A DNA stretch of 64,000 bases, from the NCBI RefSeq assembly GCF_003788635.1, contig NZ_AYKH01000016.1:1-64000 (forward strand), read 5' to 3'. Position 1 is the first letter of the stretch. The number at the start of each line of letters is the position of its first letter. The DNA is from Salinisphaera orenii subsp. orenii MK-B5. Its GTDB lineage: Bacteria; Pseudomonadota; Gammaproteobacteria; Nevskiales; Salinisphaeraceae. Position numbers and translations under genes: made by a program. Positions 1-6,918 of this stretch are shown in pieces. A model generated the notes under the pieces. The model did no database searches, was not told the DNA's origin, and worked only from the letters and a program-made list of their open reading frames with translations.

Positions 1-231
1 TGCACCTTTCGGAATGACACGGCCCTTTATTTGTACCTTGATATTTTTTCCGGCATCGGTCTGGATAGCGTCGTAGCCGGCTTGCCGAGCCCCAGCGAGC
101 TCTAAGCCTAAAAGTTCAGCGGCTGCAAATTCAGCAACCTCGCCAGTGATACCCAAAGGCTTGCCGGTAAGATTTCGATATCGCCGCGCCAAGGATTTCG
201 CTTCTTGGAGCAGTTTGGCTTGCTCATCCAT
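1..231 (-). CDS. Partial cassette gene: conserved hypothetical (DUF6998-like), C-terminus beyond window
   Basis: The minus strand is open from an ATG at 231 to the window edge, giving 77 residues that begin MDEQAKLLQEAKSLARRY. The pattern TGKPLGITGEVAEF, then LAGARQAGYDAI, then IKIQVKIKGR resembles an uncharacterised family I remember as DUF6998. Its E, D and QxK spacing looks like a PD-(D/E)XK nuclease core; that fold is an inference. The start lies 12 nt from the attC core at 243-249, as expected for the fifth cassette of the array. The stop codon and the cassette's own attC lie outside the window. Coding is clear, function is not. Confidence 0.7.
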   Translation of the reverse strand, partial: MDEQAKLLQEAKSLARRYRNLTGKPLGITGEVAEFAAAELLGLELAGARQAGYDAIQTDAGKNIKVQIKGRVIPKGA

Positions 232-242
232 ATTTTAATAAG

Positions 243-339
243 GCATAACGCCGAAGCTCAGGTGCGCCGGAGCGCGTAGCGCGGAGGGAACCCAAGCCGC
301 GACAGCGGGTTGGGCGTCACCTGCAGCGCCTCGTTATAC
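243..339 (-). repeat. attC recombination site (cassette 4)
   Basis: On the minus strand this site opens with GTATAAC and closes with GTTATGC. Between them are inverted segments (CTGCAGGTGACGCCCAACCC against GGCGCACCTGAGCTTCGGC) and a loop holding a second hairpin. It follows the lipoprotein gene by 55 nt. The outer core is the reverse complement of the core that opens the same cassette at 1096-1102. Confidence 0.88.
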
Positions 340-394
340 CAAACACCGCATTGGCGCATTAGGCTCGAAATAACTGAAGCACCGAAGCTTCTTG

Positions 395-958
395 TTACTT
401 CACCGCAACCACATTTGCCCCCAAGCGCTTCAGTTCTTTAATCAGCTTCGCGATATTTTTTTGCGCGGCTTCTTCATTCGCTAAGCGTAAGCGCTTAACT
501 CCAAAAAATGCATCTCCCATAGTTGCTGAACCAGTTGATCCTATTATCTCGTTGTAAATTATGTCATTGCTACCTAAGTTTCGAAGCATATAACGCACAC
601 GCATTGTTACAGACAACGTAAATCCAGCGATCGGCTGATCTACACTCAGCAAATCAGCCATTAAAAGATAACGGCCTTCTCCTTGTGATGAGGCGAGCAT
701 ACCAACTGACTTTAACGACTCGCGTAATGCCTGACCAAAGTTTCCGCTACTAATTTCGGATGTCCACATCGGGTTTGTGTCGCTTCCTCCATTAACCGCT
801 CCGACGGATATTTCATCGTGCAGTGCTGTGGATGAAGCTACGGGCTTCGCCGTGTAAACACTCATGCCTTTCACGGTAGCTGGTGCTGCGCACCCGGTTA
901 GCTGTACCACGACAAACGCAAATACGGATATTGCCAACAAGTTCTTTACGGACTTCAT
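395..958 (-). CDS. Cassette-borne lipoprotein, conserved family of unknown function
   Basis: This is a 187-residue protein with a lipoprotein signal: a basic start (MKSVKNLL), a hydrophobic stretch and the lipobox LTGC, with Cys23 as the lipidation site. The mature part matches a conserved family of small lipoproteins with motifs like TNPMWTSEI near residue 64, FxxALxxSL near 76-83 and FFGVKRLRLANEEAAQKNI towards the end. I know of no proven function for the family. The ATG at 958 is preceded by the strong ribosome site AAAGGGGGAAGT. The gene fills cassette 4, with attC sites on both sides. Its codon use is far less GC-rich than the chromosome, which supports capture from another source. Confidence 0.85.
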   Translation of the reverse strand: MKSVKNLLAISVFAFVVVQLTGCAAPATVKGMSVYTAKPVASSTALHDEISVGAVNGGSDTNPMWTSEISSGNFGQALRESLKSVGMLASSQGEGRYLLMADLLSVDQPIAGFTLSVTMRVRYMLRNLGSNDIIYNEIIGSTGSATMGDAFFGVKRLRLANEEAAQKNIAKLIKELKRLGANVVAVK

Positions 959-1095
959 ACTTCCCCCTTTCGAAAATAATAGGCTACATCAAAATTCCAG
1001 ATCCGTCCCACACTCCACGACATGCTCAATTTGATTCACACAAAATCGGCGTGAAGCAAACCGGAGCCAGGCCGGGCACGCCTAGAACCAAAGGC

Positions 1096-1182
1096 GTATA
1101 ACGCTGTGCATCACCGGCAGCAAAAAGCAGAGCGACAAAGGAGCGGCGCTTTTTGCTGTCCGGGTGCATGCAATTGTTAGGC
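1096..1182 (-). repeat. attC recombination site (cassette 3)
   Basis: The minus strand reads GCCTAAC at one end and GTTATAC at the other. Long complementary arms run between them (GGACAGCAAAAAGCG against CTGCTTTTTGCTGCCGG). GCCTAAC pairs exactly with GTTAGGC, which opens the same cassette at 2153-2159. The stop codon of the upstream gene lies directly against the site. Confidence 0.92.
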
Positions 1183-2118
1183 TTAGTACTGATCTAGTAT
1201 TTGAAGAATTTGGCCGTCCAGGCTCACCTTCGCCTTCACGGAGTTCTTTACGACACCGCCAAATGCATTCTTGCCTCTAAAAGTAGTTCGCACTATCAAA
1301 TAGTCACCCTGATCCCAATATACAGTCTCAACGTGATCGTAGCTGTCTGGATCATTCATTGAATTCTGAATCACACGCTCCAAATTTCTATGCGAGCCGT
1401 CCCATGCACTGAACTGAGACTCGATTCTTTTTTTCCTTTTCTCGGCGGCAATCTTCTTTCTTTTCTCTTCCTCTATCTTTTTGCTGTAGAACGCGACTTT
1501 CTCTTTGTATAGGTCATTATTCGGGTGCATCTTCAGTAGTTGTTGGTACAAATTTTTATTCTTGTTATATTCTTCTACCGGTATGGATTTCAGCTCGGCC
1601 AACAACTTCTCGGTTTTTTCGGCCTTCTGAATTGCCGCACGCTCGTTTTTTGCTTGAGCATTCAATTGCTCAAGCTTCTTGTCGCCAGCAACAAGGTACT
1701 TGCTAGACTGGGAAAGAGCCGCCTGATATTCCTCATGTGTAATCGCTTTCTCAACTGAGGCTATTATCTGGGCGCGGTTGGCATTGAAGTGATCAATTCT
1801 TTCCTGCCGCAATTGGGCTGCCTTTTCAGCCCTTTCTTCGGCTTTCTGGGCAGCTAACTCTTGTTCTCTTTGTTCCTGCGCCTGTCCGGCGAAAAAACCA
1901 AATGCCATAAACAGAACAAAGACGGAAACAGCTCTAGCCTTTACAGGAAACTCTCGATTTGTTTTTGAGTAGACGAAATTCCTTACCGGAGGAAGCAAGA
2001 GAGTGGATGCAGCAATGAGACACAGTCCAGCCAAAGGTGATTCAATTAAGGAAAGCGCCCCCGCTAATAAGAAAAGGACGCCAAAGACCCAATTTAGCGC
2101 CAGATATACATATTTCAC
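1183..2118 (-). CDS. Cassette-borne membrane protein with coiled coil and a conserved C-terminal domain
   Basis: This 311-residue protein starts at a GTG (2118) preceded by AGAAGGAGAG. Residues 1-90 hold two to three hydrophobic segments (around 4-25, 27-45 and 62-80). A long charged helix rich in E, K, Q and A follows (about 80-240) and is likely a coiled coil. The last 75 residues form a compact domain with the pattern SQFSAWDGSHRNLE, then NDPDSYDHVET, then a run containing FRGKNAFGGVV. I recall this end domain in other small mobile-element proteins of unknown role. The protein is probably anchored in the inner membrane. The gene is markedly AT-rich compared with its surroundings and fills cassette 3. 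Confidence 0.85.
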   Translation of the reverse strand: MKYVYLALNWVFGVLFLLAGALSLIESPLAGLCLIAASTLLLPPVRNFVYSKTNREFPVKARAVSVFVLFMAFGFFAGQAQEQREQELAAQKAEERAEKAAQLRQERIDHFNANRAQIIASVEKAITHEEYQAALSQSSKYLVAGDKKLEQLNAQAKNERAAIQKAEKTEKLLAELKSIPVEEYNKNKNLYQQLLKMHPNNDLYKEKVAFYSKKIEEEKRKKIAAEKRKKRIESQFSAWDGSHRNLERVIQNSMNDPDSYDHVETVYWDQGDYLIVRTTFRGKNAFGGVVKNSVKAKVSLDGQILQILDQY

Positions 2119-2152
2119 TATTCTCTCCTTCTACGTTGCCGCATCCGCAGAT

Positions 2153-2224
2153 GCCTAACGCCTAAGCTCAGGTGGCCGAAACCGCGACAGCGGGTTTCGG
2201 ATCACCTGCAGCGCCCTGTTGTAC
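2153..2224 (-). repeat. attC recombination site (cassette 2)
   Basis: This 72-bp site reads GTACAAC at its start and GTTAGGC at its end on the minus strand. The inner arms are GCTGCAGGTGATCCGAAACC and GGTTTCGGCCACCTGAGC. GTACAAC is the exact complement of GTTGTAC, which opens cassette 2 at 2521-2527. Its arms are close in sequence to those of the sites at 243-339 and 2521-2592, so these share a recent attC type. Confidence 0.92.
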
Positions 2225-2242
2225 GCCAGAGGAGCAAGGAAC

Positions 2243-2647
2243 ATGAGTGAGATAATGCTTGGAGTGCTGGAAATGCCGGATGACCTGTTTTGGTCTGACG
2301 AAACAATGGCGCGATACCAGCACAACCAGATACGCAAAGAGGCTGCGGCAGCACTCCGGAAGCTGCAGGAAGAAAACGACGCGATGCGGAGAATGCTTGA
2401 GTATTCCCGCGAAGCCATCGCATCACAGCCAATCGACGCATTCGGAGATGGACAAACGCCGGAAGGGCAGACATATCCGATTCGCGATGAACTCACACAC
2501 GACATCACCAAGGCACTGTCGTACAACGCCGAAGCTCAGTTGCCCGCGTGGAGCGAAGCGGAACGTGGGTCAACTGCAGCGACCTGTTGGGTGACTGCAT
2601 CACCACGAACTTACCACCGTTCGGCTGAGCGAAGGCAACCAACGTGA
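2243..2647 (+). CDS. Hypothetical coiled-coil protein, encoded backwards in cassette 2 and reading through an attC
   Basis: This 134-residue frame opposes the cassette direction. The ATG at 2243 is preceded by AGAGGAGCAAGGAAC, a good ribosome site. Residues 1-93 have normal protein composition, with an acidic start (MSEIMLGVLEMPDDLFW) and a helix (about 25-60) with coiled-coil character. From about residue 94 the frame enters the attC at 2521-2592, so its last 40 residues come from recombination-site and cassette 1 DNA. I recognise no family; the start resembles small phage proteins. The opposing minus-strand frames have low-complexity composition and look like shadows. Confidence 0.6.
   Translation: MSEIMLGVLEMPDDLFWSDETMARYQHNQIRKEAAAALRKLQEENDAMRRMLEYSREAIASQPIDAFGDGQTPEGQTYPIRDELTHDITKALSYNAEAQLPAWSEAERGSTAATCWVTASPRTYHRSAERRQPT
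2521..2592 (-). repeat. attC recombination site (cassette 1)
   Basis: On the minus strand this 72-bp site starts with ACCCAAC and ends with GTTGTAC, with arms TCGCTGCAGTTGACCC and GGGCAACTGAGCTTCGGC. ACCCAAC complements GTTGGGT at 2956-2962 exactly, which defines cassette 1 as 2527-2961. The plus-strand gene of the neighbouring cassette is translated across this site. Confidence 0.9.
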
Positions 2648-2951
2648 TTGAACAAAGCCCGCGGCTTATAGCTGATAAATCCCCCATGCCCTGAAGATAG
2701 CAAAGCTTGAACGAAGCCGCTTGGGCAGCCGCCGACTCTAAGCATCAAACGAGGCCCGCTTGGCGGCTTAAAACGAAGGGGCCGGAACCACTGGCGACTG
2801 CGAAGTCTGACTTTGCCGAGACACGCCAAGCCTCGACCGAAGGCGCTGTGTCCGAATGGCCATTTTCCATCGCCGGACGGGCTGCCAAATAGCGAAGCCG
2901 AATCGGGCCAATGGTCGGCTGCAAGCCCGGCGTGCAGCAACCAAACAACAC
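2593..2951 (-). other. Body of cassette 1, no convincing gene
   Basis: This stretch lies between the attC at 2521-2592 and the attI core. Minus-strand frames exist (GTG at 2951 to 2745, 68 residues; a longer frame ends at 2611), but none has a clear ribosome site, a domain I know or ordinary composition. The 68-residue frame ends in SDFAVASGSGPFVLSRQAG, faintly like short peptides annotated in other arrays. It may be a non-coding, promoter or RNA cassette, or encode a small peptide. Confidence 0.4.
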
Positions 2952-2955
2952 AGTT

Positions 2956-3087
2956 ACCCAACGCCAAGTATACGTCGACTGCTAGGTATAGCACTCGTGC
3001 TGAAATTCGTATAGCGATACAATGGTCTAGTAAATGGCGGGCATTTTGGTGCTAATCTCACTGCTATAGCAAAACACGGAATAAGCA
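2956..3087 (-). promoter_or_regulatory. attI core and integrase upstream region
   Basis: GTTGGGT on the minus strand (2962-2956) fits GTTRRRY and marks the junction between attI and the first cassette. The remaining 125 bp up to the integrase start is AT-richer than the chromosome and carries short dyads (GCACTCGTGC at about 2992, GCTATAGC at about 3063). TACAAT at 3018-3023 could be a -10 for the integrase gene. The usual SOS box (CTG-N10-CAG) is not visible, so LexA control is not supported. The cassette promoter should lie here or inside intI on the minus strand, but I cannot place it. Confidence 0.6.
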
Positions 3088-4062
3088 ATGGCGGACGAAG
3101 CCGGTAATGAGCCGAAACTCCTCGATCGGGTGTCGGAGAAGTTGCGGCTGGGCCATTACAGTCTTCGTACGGAAAAATCGTATATCGCCTGGATCAAACG
3201 CTTCATTGTCTTTAACGGCAAGCAGCACCCGAAGCTGATGGGCAAGCCGGAAATCGAGGCGTTTCTGACGCATCTGGCGGTGGAGCGTCATGTGGCGGCG
3301 GCCACACAGAATCAGGCGCTGAACGCGATTCTGTTTCTCTATCGGCAGGTGCTGGCCATCGATCTGCCCTGGATGGACGATGTGGTGCGGGCCAAGCGGC
3401 CGGAGCGTATTCCGGAGGTGTTGAGTGCGGCGGAGGTGGCGCGGCTGCTGGCACAGCTCCAGGGCACCTACAAGCTAATGGCGTCGCTGCTCTACGGCTC
3501 GGGCCTGCGGCTGATGGAAGTCGTTCGGTTACGGGTGAAGGATGTGGACTTTGAGTACCGCCAGGTCGTGGTGCGCGACGGCAAGGGGGCGAAGGACCGT
3601 GTCACGCCGTTGCCTGCGAGTATCGAGGCGGCGCTGCGGGCGCAGATCGAGACGGTCGCGGCGTTGCACCGGGTGGATCTCAAGGCGGGCTACGGCCGGG
3701 TGTTTCTGCCGAACGCCCTGGCGCAGAAATATCCCAACGCCCAGCACGAGTTCGGCTGGCAGTACGTCTTTCCCTCCAGCCGACTGTCGCGAGATCCGCG
3801 TTCGGATGCGGTGCGGCGGCATCATCTCAACGAGAAGGGCTTGCAGCAGGCGGTGAAGCGCGCGGTGGCGCGGGCCGGCATCCACAAGAAGGCGAGCTGC
3901 CATACGCTGCGGCATTCCTTCGCGACCCATCTGCTGGAACGTGGCAGCGATATCCGCACGGTGCAGGAGCTGCTGGGCCACAAGAACGTGCAGACGACCA
4001 TGCTGTACACGCATGTCCTCAAACGCGGCGGCCGCGGCGTGGTCAGCCCGCTGGACAGTTGA
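3088..4062 (+). CDS. intI: Integron integrase (tyrosine recombinase)
   Basis: This 324-residue site-specific recombinase joins attI to attC and so captures and moves cassettes. The N-terminal SAM-like DNA-binding domain covers about 12-100. The catalytic domain has the tyrosine-recombinase set: Arg141 (YGSGLR), His272 and Arg275 ([10 protein letters not shown]), His298 (LLGH) and nucleophile Tyr307 (TMLYTH). The integron-specific insert is present around 215-245 (FGWQYVFPS, then RRHH), which separates IntI from XerC/D. Length and motifs are complete, so the enzyme is probably active. The ATG at 3088 has only a weak ribosome site, common for intI. It is divergent from the cassette array, with attI in between. 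Confidence 0.95.
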   Translation: MADEAGNEPKLLDRVSEKLRLGHYSLRTEKSYIAWIKRFIVFNGKQHPKLMGKPEIEAFLTHLAVERHVAAATQNQALNAILFLYRQVLAIDLPWMDDVVRAKRPERIPEVLSAAEVARLLAQLQGTYKLMASLLYGSGLRLMEVVRLRVKDVDFEYRQVVVRDGKGAKDRVTPLPASIEAALRAQIETVAALHRVDLKAGYGRVFLPNALAQKYPNAQHEFGWQYVFPSSRLSRDPRSDAVRRHHLNEKGLQQAVKRAVARAGIHKKASCHTLRHSFATHLLERGSDIRTVQELLGHKNVQTTMLYTHVLKRGGRGVVSPLDS

Positions 4063-4175
4063 CCGGCGGGGTTGCGGCTCGAGGGTGTCGATCAATCGGC
4101 CCGCGGGAGCCGGTGGTGCGGGTCGGTCAGCGCGTTGTGGTGCGTGTTGCGCTTTGCGGAATGATACGCACCAGG

Positions 4176-4199
4176 GCCCGGTCGTCGCTTTGACCGGGC
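4176..4199. terminator. Hairpin between intI and the DUF2283 gene
   Basis: GCCCGGTC (4176-4183) and GACCGGGC (4192-4199) form a perfect 8-bp stem with an 8-nt loop between two convergent genes. No long T tract follows on either strand, so a bidirectional terminator is only a suggestion. Confidence 0.4.
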
Positions 4200-4223
4200 G
4201 GCGAATCCTTTTCGTCGAAAGCC

Positions 4224-4421
4224 TCAGGCGACCATGCCCCGGACCTGCAACCGATCGACATCGGTGCGCTCGCTCGCGTGCTCGAACGTGATCGCGCAGA
4301 TATTGCCTTTGGCGTCGATGTCCAGAATCGTGTTCTCGTCGAGGTCTCTTGTTTCGGCGATGTCGCCGGCGCGGAACTCGATATAGATCGTGTCGGTGTC
4401 GTCGAAGTACTGAACTTTCAT
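4224..4421 (-). CDS. DUF2283 family protein
   Basis: This 65-residue protein begins MKVQYFDDTDTIYIEF and continues to LDIDAKGNICAITFEHAS, the typical DUF2283 layout of short beta strands (YdxxxDxlYi, then vvldyD..G.i.giei..A). The function of DUF2283 is not established. These proteins are usually encoded next to a small partner, which suggests a two-gene unit such as an antitoxin-like pair; that is an inference. Its ATG overlaps the stop of the upstream gene by 4 nt (ATGA), so the two are translationally coupled. Confidence 0.85.
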   Translation of the reverse strand: MKVQYFDDTDTIYIEFRAGDIAETRDLDENTILDIDAKGNICAITFEHASERTDVDRLQVRGMVA

Positions 4422-4654
4422 GGCGTATATCCGCGGTCGAAGAAAGCGTTGTGGACCGTTTCGCCGTCATCCAACAATACGACTCTCAGGTAACGACCGT
4501 CCATATCCCCGATCGCCGCCCAGCGTCGCACACGGCCGTCGGCTTGCACGACCTCTCGCTCTGGCTTGTCGATGACGTGCTGAATCCATTCGTCGCGGAT
4601 GACGGCTCGATCAGGCCGGGTGCGCGTCGCCTGGAAGTAGCGTGTCGTTTTCAT
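4418..4654 (-). CDS. DUF4258-like small protein, partner of DUF2283
   Basis: This 78-residue basic protein has the order W-I-x-H-V, then REVVQADGRVRRWAAI, then YLRVVLLDDGETVHNAFFDRGY. I know this from small proteins found directly before DUF2283 genes. The ending VLLDDGETVHNAF recalls DUF4258/BrnT-type RelE-like folds, so a toxin-like RNase role is possible but unproven. It is the first gene of the pair and overlaps the DUF2283 start by 4 nt. The pair is next to the integron but outside the cassette array. It ends 25 bp from the convergently oriented side of the integron and starts 25 bp before the end of the next minus-strand gene. Confidence 0.75.
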   Translation of the reverse strand: MKTTRYFQATRTRPDRAVIRDEWIQHVIDKPEREVVQADGRVRRWAAIGDMDGRYLRVVLLDDGETVHNAFFDRGYTP

Positions 4655-4679
4655 CTCCGCGAGCCGCCGGGCCGCGTGG

Positions 4680-6860
4680 CTAGACCGGATTCGCGAGTTG
4701 TTTCAACAGAAACGCGAAGATCAGGCCGGTCTCCTCCAGCGCGGCGAAGCGACCGGGGACGCCGCCGTGTCCGGCCGCCATGTGGGTCTTGAGCAGCAGC
4801 GGATTGTCGTCGGTTTTGGTGGCGCGCAGCTTCGCGACCCATTTGGCCGGTTCCCAGTAGGTCACGCGCGGGTCGGATACGCCGGCGATGACAAGCATGG
4901 CCGGATAATCCTGGGCGGCGACGTTCTGGTAGGGGCAGTACGAGCGGATGGTCTCGAAGGCCTGGGCGTCGTCGCGCGGGTTGCCCCATTCCGGCCATTC
5001 CGGCGGGGTCAGCGGCAGGCTGTCGTCCATCATGGTGTTGAGCACGTCCACGAAGGGCACGTCGGCGATGGCCGCGCCGAACAGGTCCGGCCGCTTGTTG
5101 ACGACCGCGCCCACCAGCATGCCGCCGGCGCTGCCGCCGAAGGCGGCGATCCGGCCGGGGGCGGTGTGGTTGGTCTCGCACAGGTGCTCGGCCACGCGGA
5201 TGAAGTCCGCGAAGGTGTTGGGCTTTTTCTCCAGCTTGCCTTCGGCGTACCAGCGATAGCCGCGTTCCTTGCCGCCGCGGACATGGGCGATGGCGTGGAC
5301 GAAGCCGCGGTCGACGAGCGAGAAGCGGGCGGCTGAGAAGGCCGCGGCCTCGGAGATGCCGTAGGCGCCGTAGCCGTGCAGCAGACAGGGCGCGCTGCCG
5401 TCGATGGGCGTGTCGCGGTGGTGCGTGATCGTGATCGGCACGCGCTCGCCGTCCGCGGTCTCGGCGGTCAGCCGGCGCACCACGTATTGCGCCGGGTCGA
5501 AGCCGCTCGGCACCCGGCGCTGCTTGCGCAGCACGCGCTCGCGGGTGGTCATGTCGTAGTCGAAGGTCTCGTCCGGCACGTGCGGCGCGCTGTATAGAAA
5601 GCGCAGCGTGCTCGTGTCGTACTCGTAGCCGGCGGCCATGCCCAGGGAATAGGCCTCGTCGTCGAAGGCGATGGCGTGTTCCTCGCCGCTGGCCTTGTCG
5701 GTGATGACGATGCGCGGCAGGGCGTCCGCGCGCTCCATGCGCACGCGATGGCGGGCGAGCTCGACGTGGTCGAGGATGAGCCGGCCGGGCACGTGCGGCA
5801 CCAGTGCCTGCCAGTGGTCGTAGTCCGGTGTCTCGATCGGCGCGCGCATGAGGCAGAAGTCCTCGGCCCCGCCCGCGTTGGTGAGGATGACGAAGTGCGT
5901 GCCGTTGTCGTCGTCCACGCCGTATTCGCGGCCGGTGACGCGCGCGGCGATCAGCCGCGGCTCGGCGGTCGGGTCGTCCGCGGGGATGAAGCGCGTCTCG
6001 CTGGTGGCGTGGTCGTGGGCGTCGATGAGGATGTAGCGCGCGCTCTGGGTCTCGCCCAGGCCCACGAAAAAGCCGGGGTCGGGCTCTTCGTAGACCAGCA
6101 CGGCGTTGTCGGGGGTCTCGCCCAGCGCCAGCCGCCAGACGCGGCAGGGGCGGTGGTTGTCGTCCAGCGTGGTGTAGAACAGCGTGGCGCTGTCGGCGGC
6201 CCAGACCACGTTGCCCGTGGTGTTGCCGATGGGCGGCTGGAGCTCGGCGCCGGCCTCGCCCGCGCCGCCGGTGTTGTCGGCGTTATCGGCGGCGTCGTCG
6301 AGCGCGCGGACGTGGATGGTATAGGCCTCGGAGCCGCGCTCGTCGACGGCGAAGGCGAGCCGGGCGTGGTCCGGGCTGTGGTCGACGCCGCCGAGCGCGA
6401 AGTACTCGCGCCCCTCGGCCTCGGCGTCGCCGTCCAGCAGGATGCGTTCGCCGGGCAGCGGCTCGCCCGGCTCGGCGCGGCCGTCGGCCGCCCGCGGCGC
6501 GCGGCAGAAGATCGGGTGCTGGCCGCCCTCGCGAAAACGCACGTAGTAGACCCAGTCGCCGTCGGCCGTGGGCACGCTGGCATCCGCCTCGGCCATGCGG
6601 GCGCGCATCTCGGCCACGAGCGTGGTCTGCAGCGCGGCGGTGTCGGCCATCATCGCCTCGGTGTAGGCGTTCTCGGCCTCGAGATGGGCGCGGATGTCGG
6701 CGCCGAGCTTCGTCGGGTCGAGCATGGCCTCGCGCCAGTTCGCGTCGCGCAGCCAGGCGTAGTCGTCGACGAGGGTCACGCCGTGGATCGTGGTCTCGCT
6801 CGGCCGGCGGGCGGCGACGGGCGGCTGCGGGGCGGCGTTGTCGGCGGCGGTCTGGTTCAT
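4680..6860 (-). CDS. ptrB: Oligopeptidase B (S9 prolyl oligopeptidase family)
   Basis: This 726-residue cytoplasmic serine peptidase cleaves short peptides after basic residues. The N-terminal part (to about 430) is the beta-propeller lid; the hydrolase domain follows. The catalytic triad is visible as Ser577 (GGSAGGML), Asp663 (VSDPRVTYWEP) and His698 (AAGHGG). The segment VPFVDVLNTMMDDSLPLTPPEWPEWGNP-like (written here as its opening VPFVDVLNTM and closing WPEWGNP) is the oligopeptidase B signature. The start is set at the ATG at 6860 (MNQTAADN), giving the normal family length. The frame stays open another 240 codons upstream, but that part is shadow of the DUF2254 gene. No signal peptide is present. 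Confidence 0.93.
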   Translation of the reverse strand: MNQTAADNAAPQPPVAARRPSETTIHGVTLVDDYAWLRDANWREAMLDPTKLGADIRAHLEAENAYTEAMMADTAALQTTLVAEMRARMAEADASVPTADGDWVYYVRFREGGQHPIFCRAPRAADGRAEPGEPLPGERILLDGDAEAEGREYFALGGVDHSPDHARLAFAVDERGSEAYTIHVRALDDAADNADNTGGAGEAGAELQPPIGNTTGNVVWAADSATLFYTTLDDNHRPCRVWRLALGETPDNAVLVYEEPDPGFFVGLGETQSARYILIDAHDHATSETRFIPADDPTAEPRLIAARVTGREYGVDDDNGTHFVILTNAGGAEDFCLMRAPIETPDYDHWQALVPHVPGRLILDHVELARHRVRMERADALPRIVITDKASGEEHAIAFDDEAYSLGMAAGYEYDTSTLRFLYSAPHVPDETFDYDMTTRERVLRKQRRVPSGFDPAQYVVRRLTAETADGERVPITITHHRDTPIDGSAPCLLHGYGAYGISEAAAFSAARFSLVDRGFVHAIAHVRGGKERGYRWYAEGKLEKKPNTFADFIRVAEHLCETNHTAPGRIAAFGGSAGGMLVGAVVNKRPDLFGAAIADVPFVDVLNTMMDDSLPLTPPEWPEWGNPRDDAQAFETIRSYCPYQNVAAQDYPAMLVIAGVSDPRVTYWEPAKWVAKLRATKTDDNPLLLKTHMAAGHGGVPGRFAALEETGLIFAFLLKQLANPV

Positions 6861-6918
6861 GGGCGGGGGTCTCGAAGGTCGGCGCAATCGCACACCATCA
6901 TGCCGCGGCAGGCGGGAT

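Larger units (their letters stand above)
1..4062 (-). mobile_element. Integron: intI, attI and a five-cassette array
   Basis: A tyrosine recombinase of the integron class (3088-4062, +) is followed upstream by an attI-like core at 2956-2962. Cassettes run leftward on the minus strand, and the integrase faces the other way, as in most integrons. Taking the G/TT crossover, the cassettes are C1 2527-2961, C2 2159-2526, C3 1102-2158, C4 249-1101, and C5 from 248 beyond the edge. The opening core of each complete cassette is the exact reverse complement of the outer core of its attC (GTTGGGT, GTTGTAC, GTTAGGC, GTTATAC). No transposase or resistance gene is seen, so it looks like a sedentary chromosomal integron. 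More cassettes may lie to the left. Confidence 0.92.

Noticed and set aside
2155-2526. Minus-strand frames in cassette 2 (123 and 90 residues)
   Set aside because: Ser/Cys/Arg-rich composition and no ribosome site; the plus-strand frame with AGGAGCAAGG is more credible.
3018-3087. LexA box before intI
   Set aside because: No CTG-N10-CAG pattern or close variant is visible.
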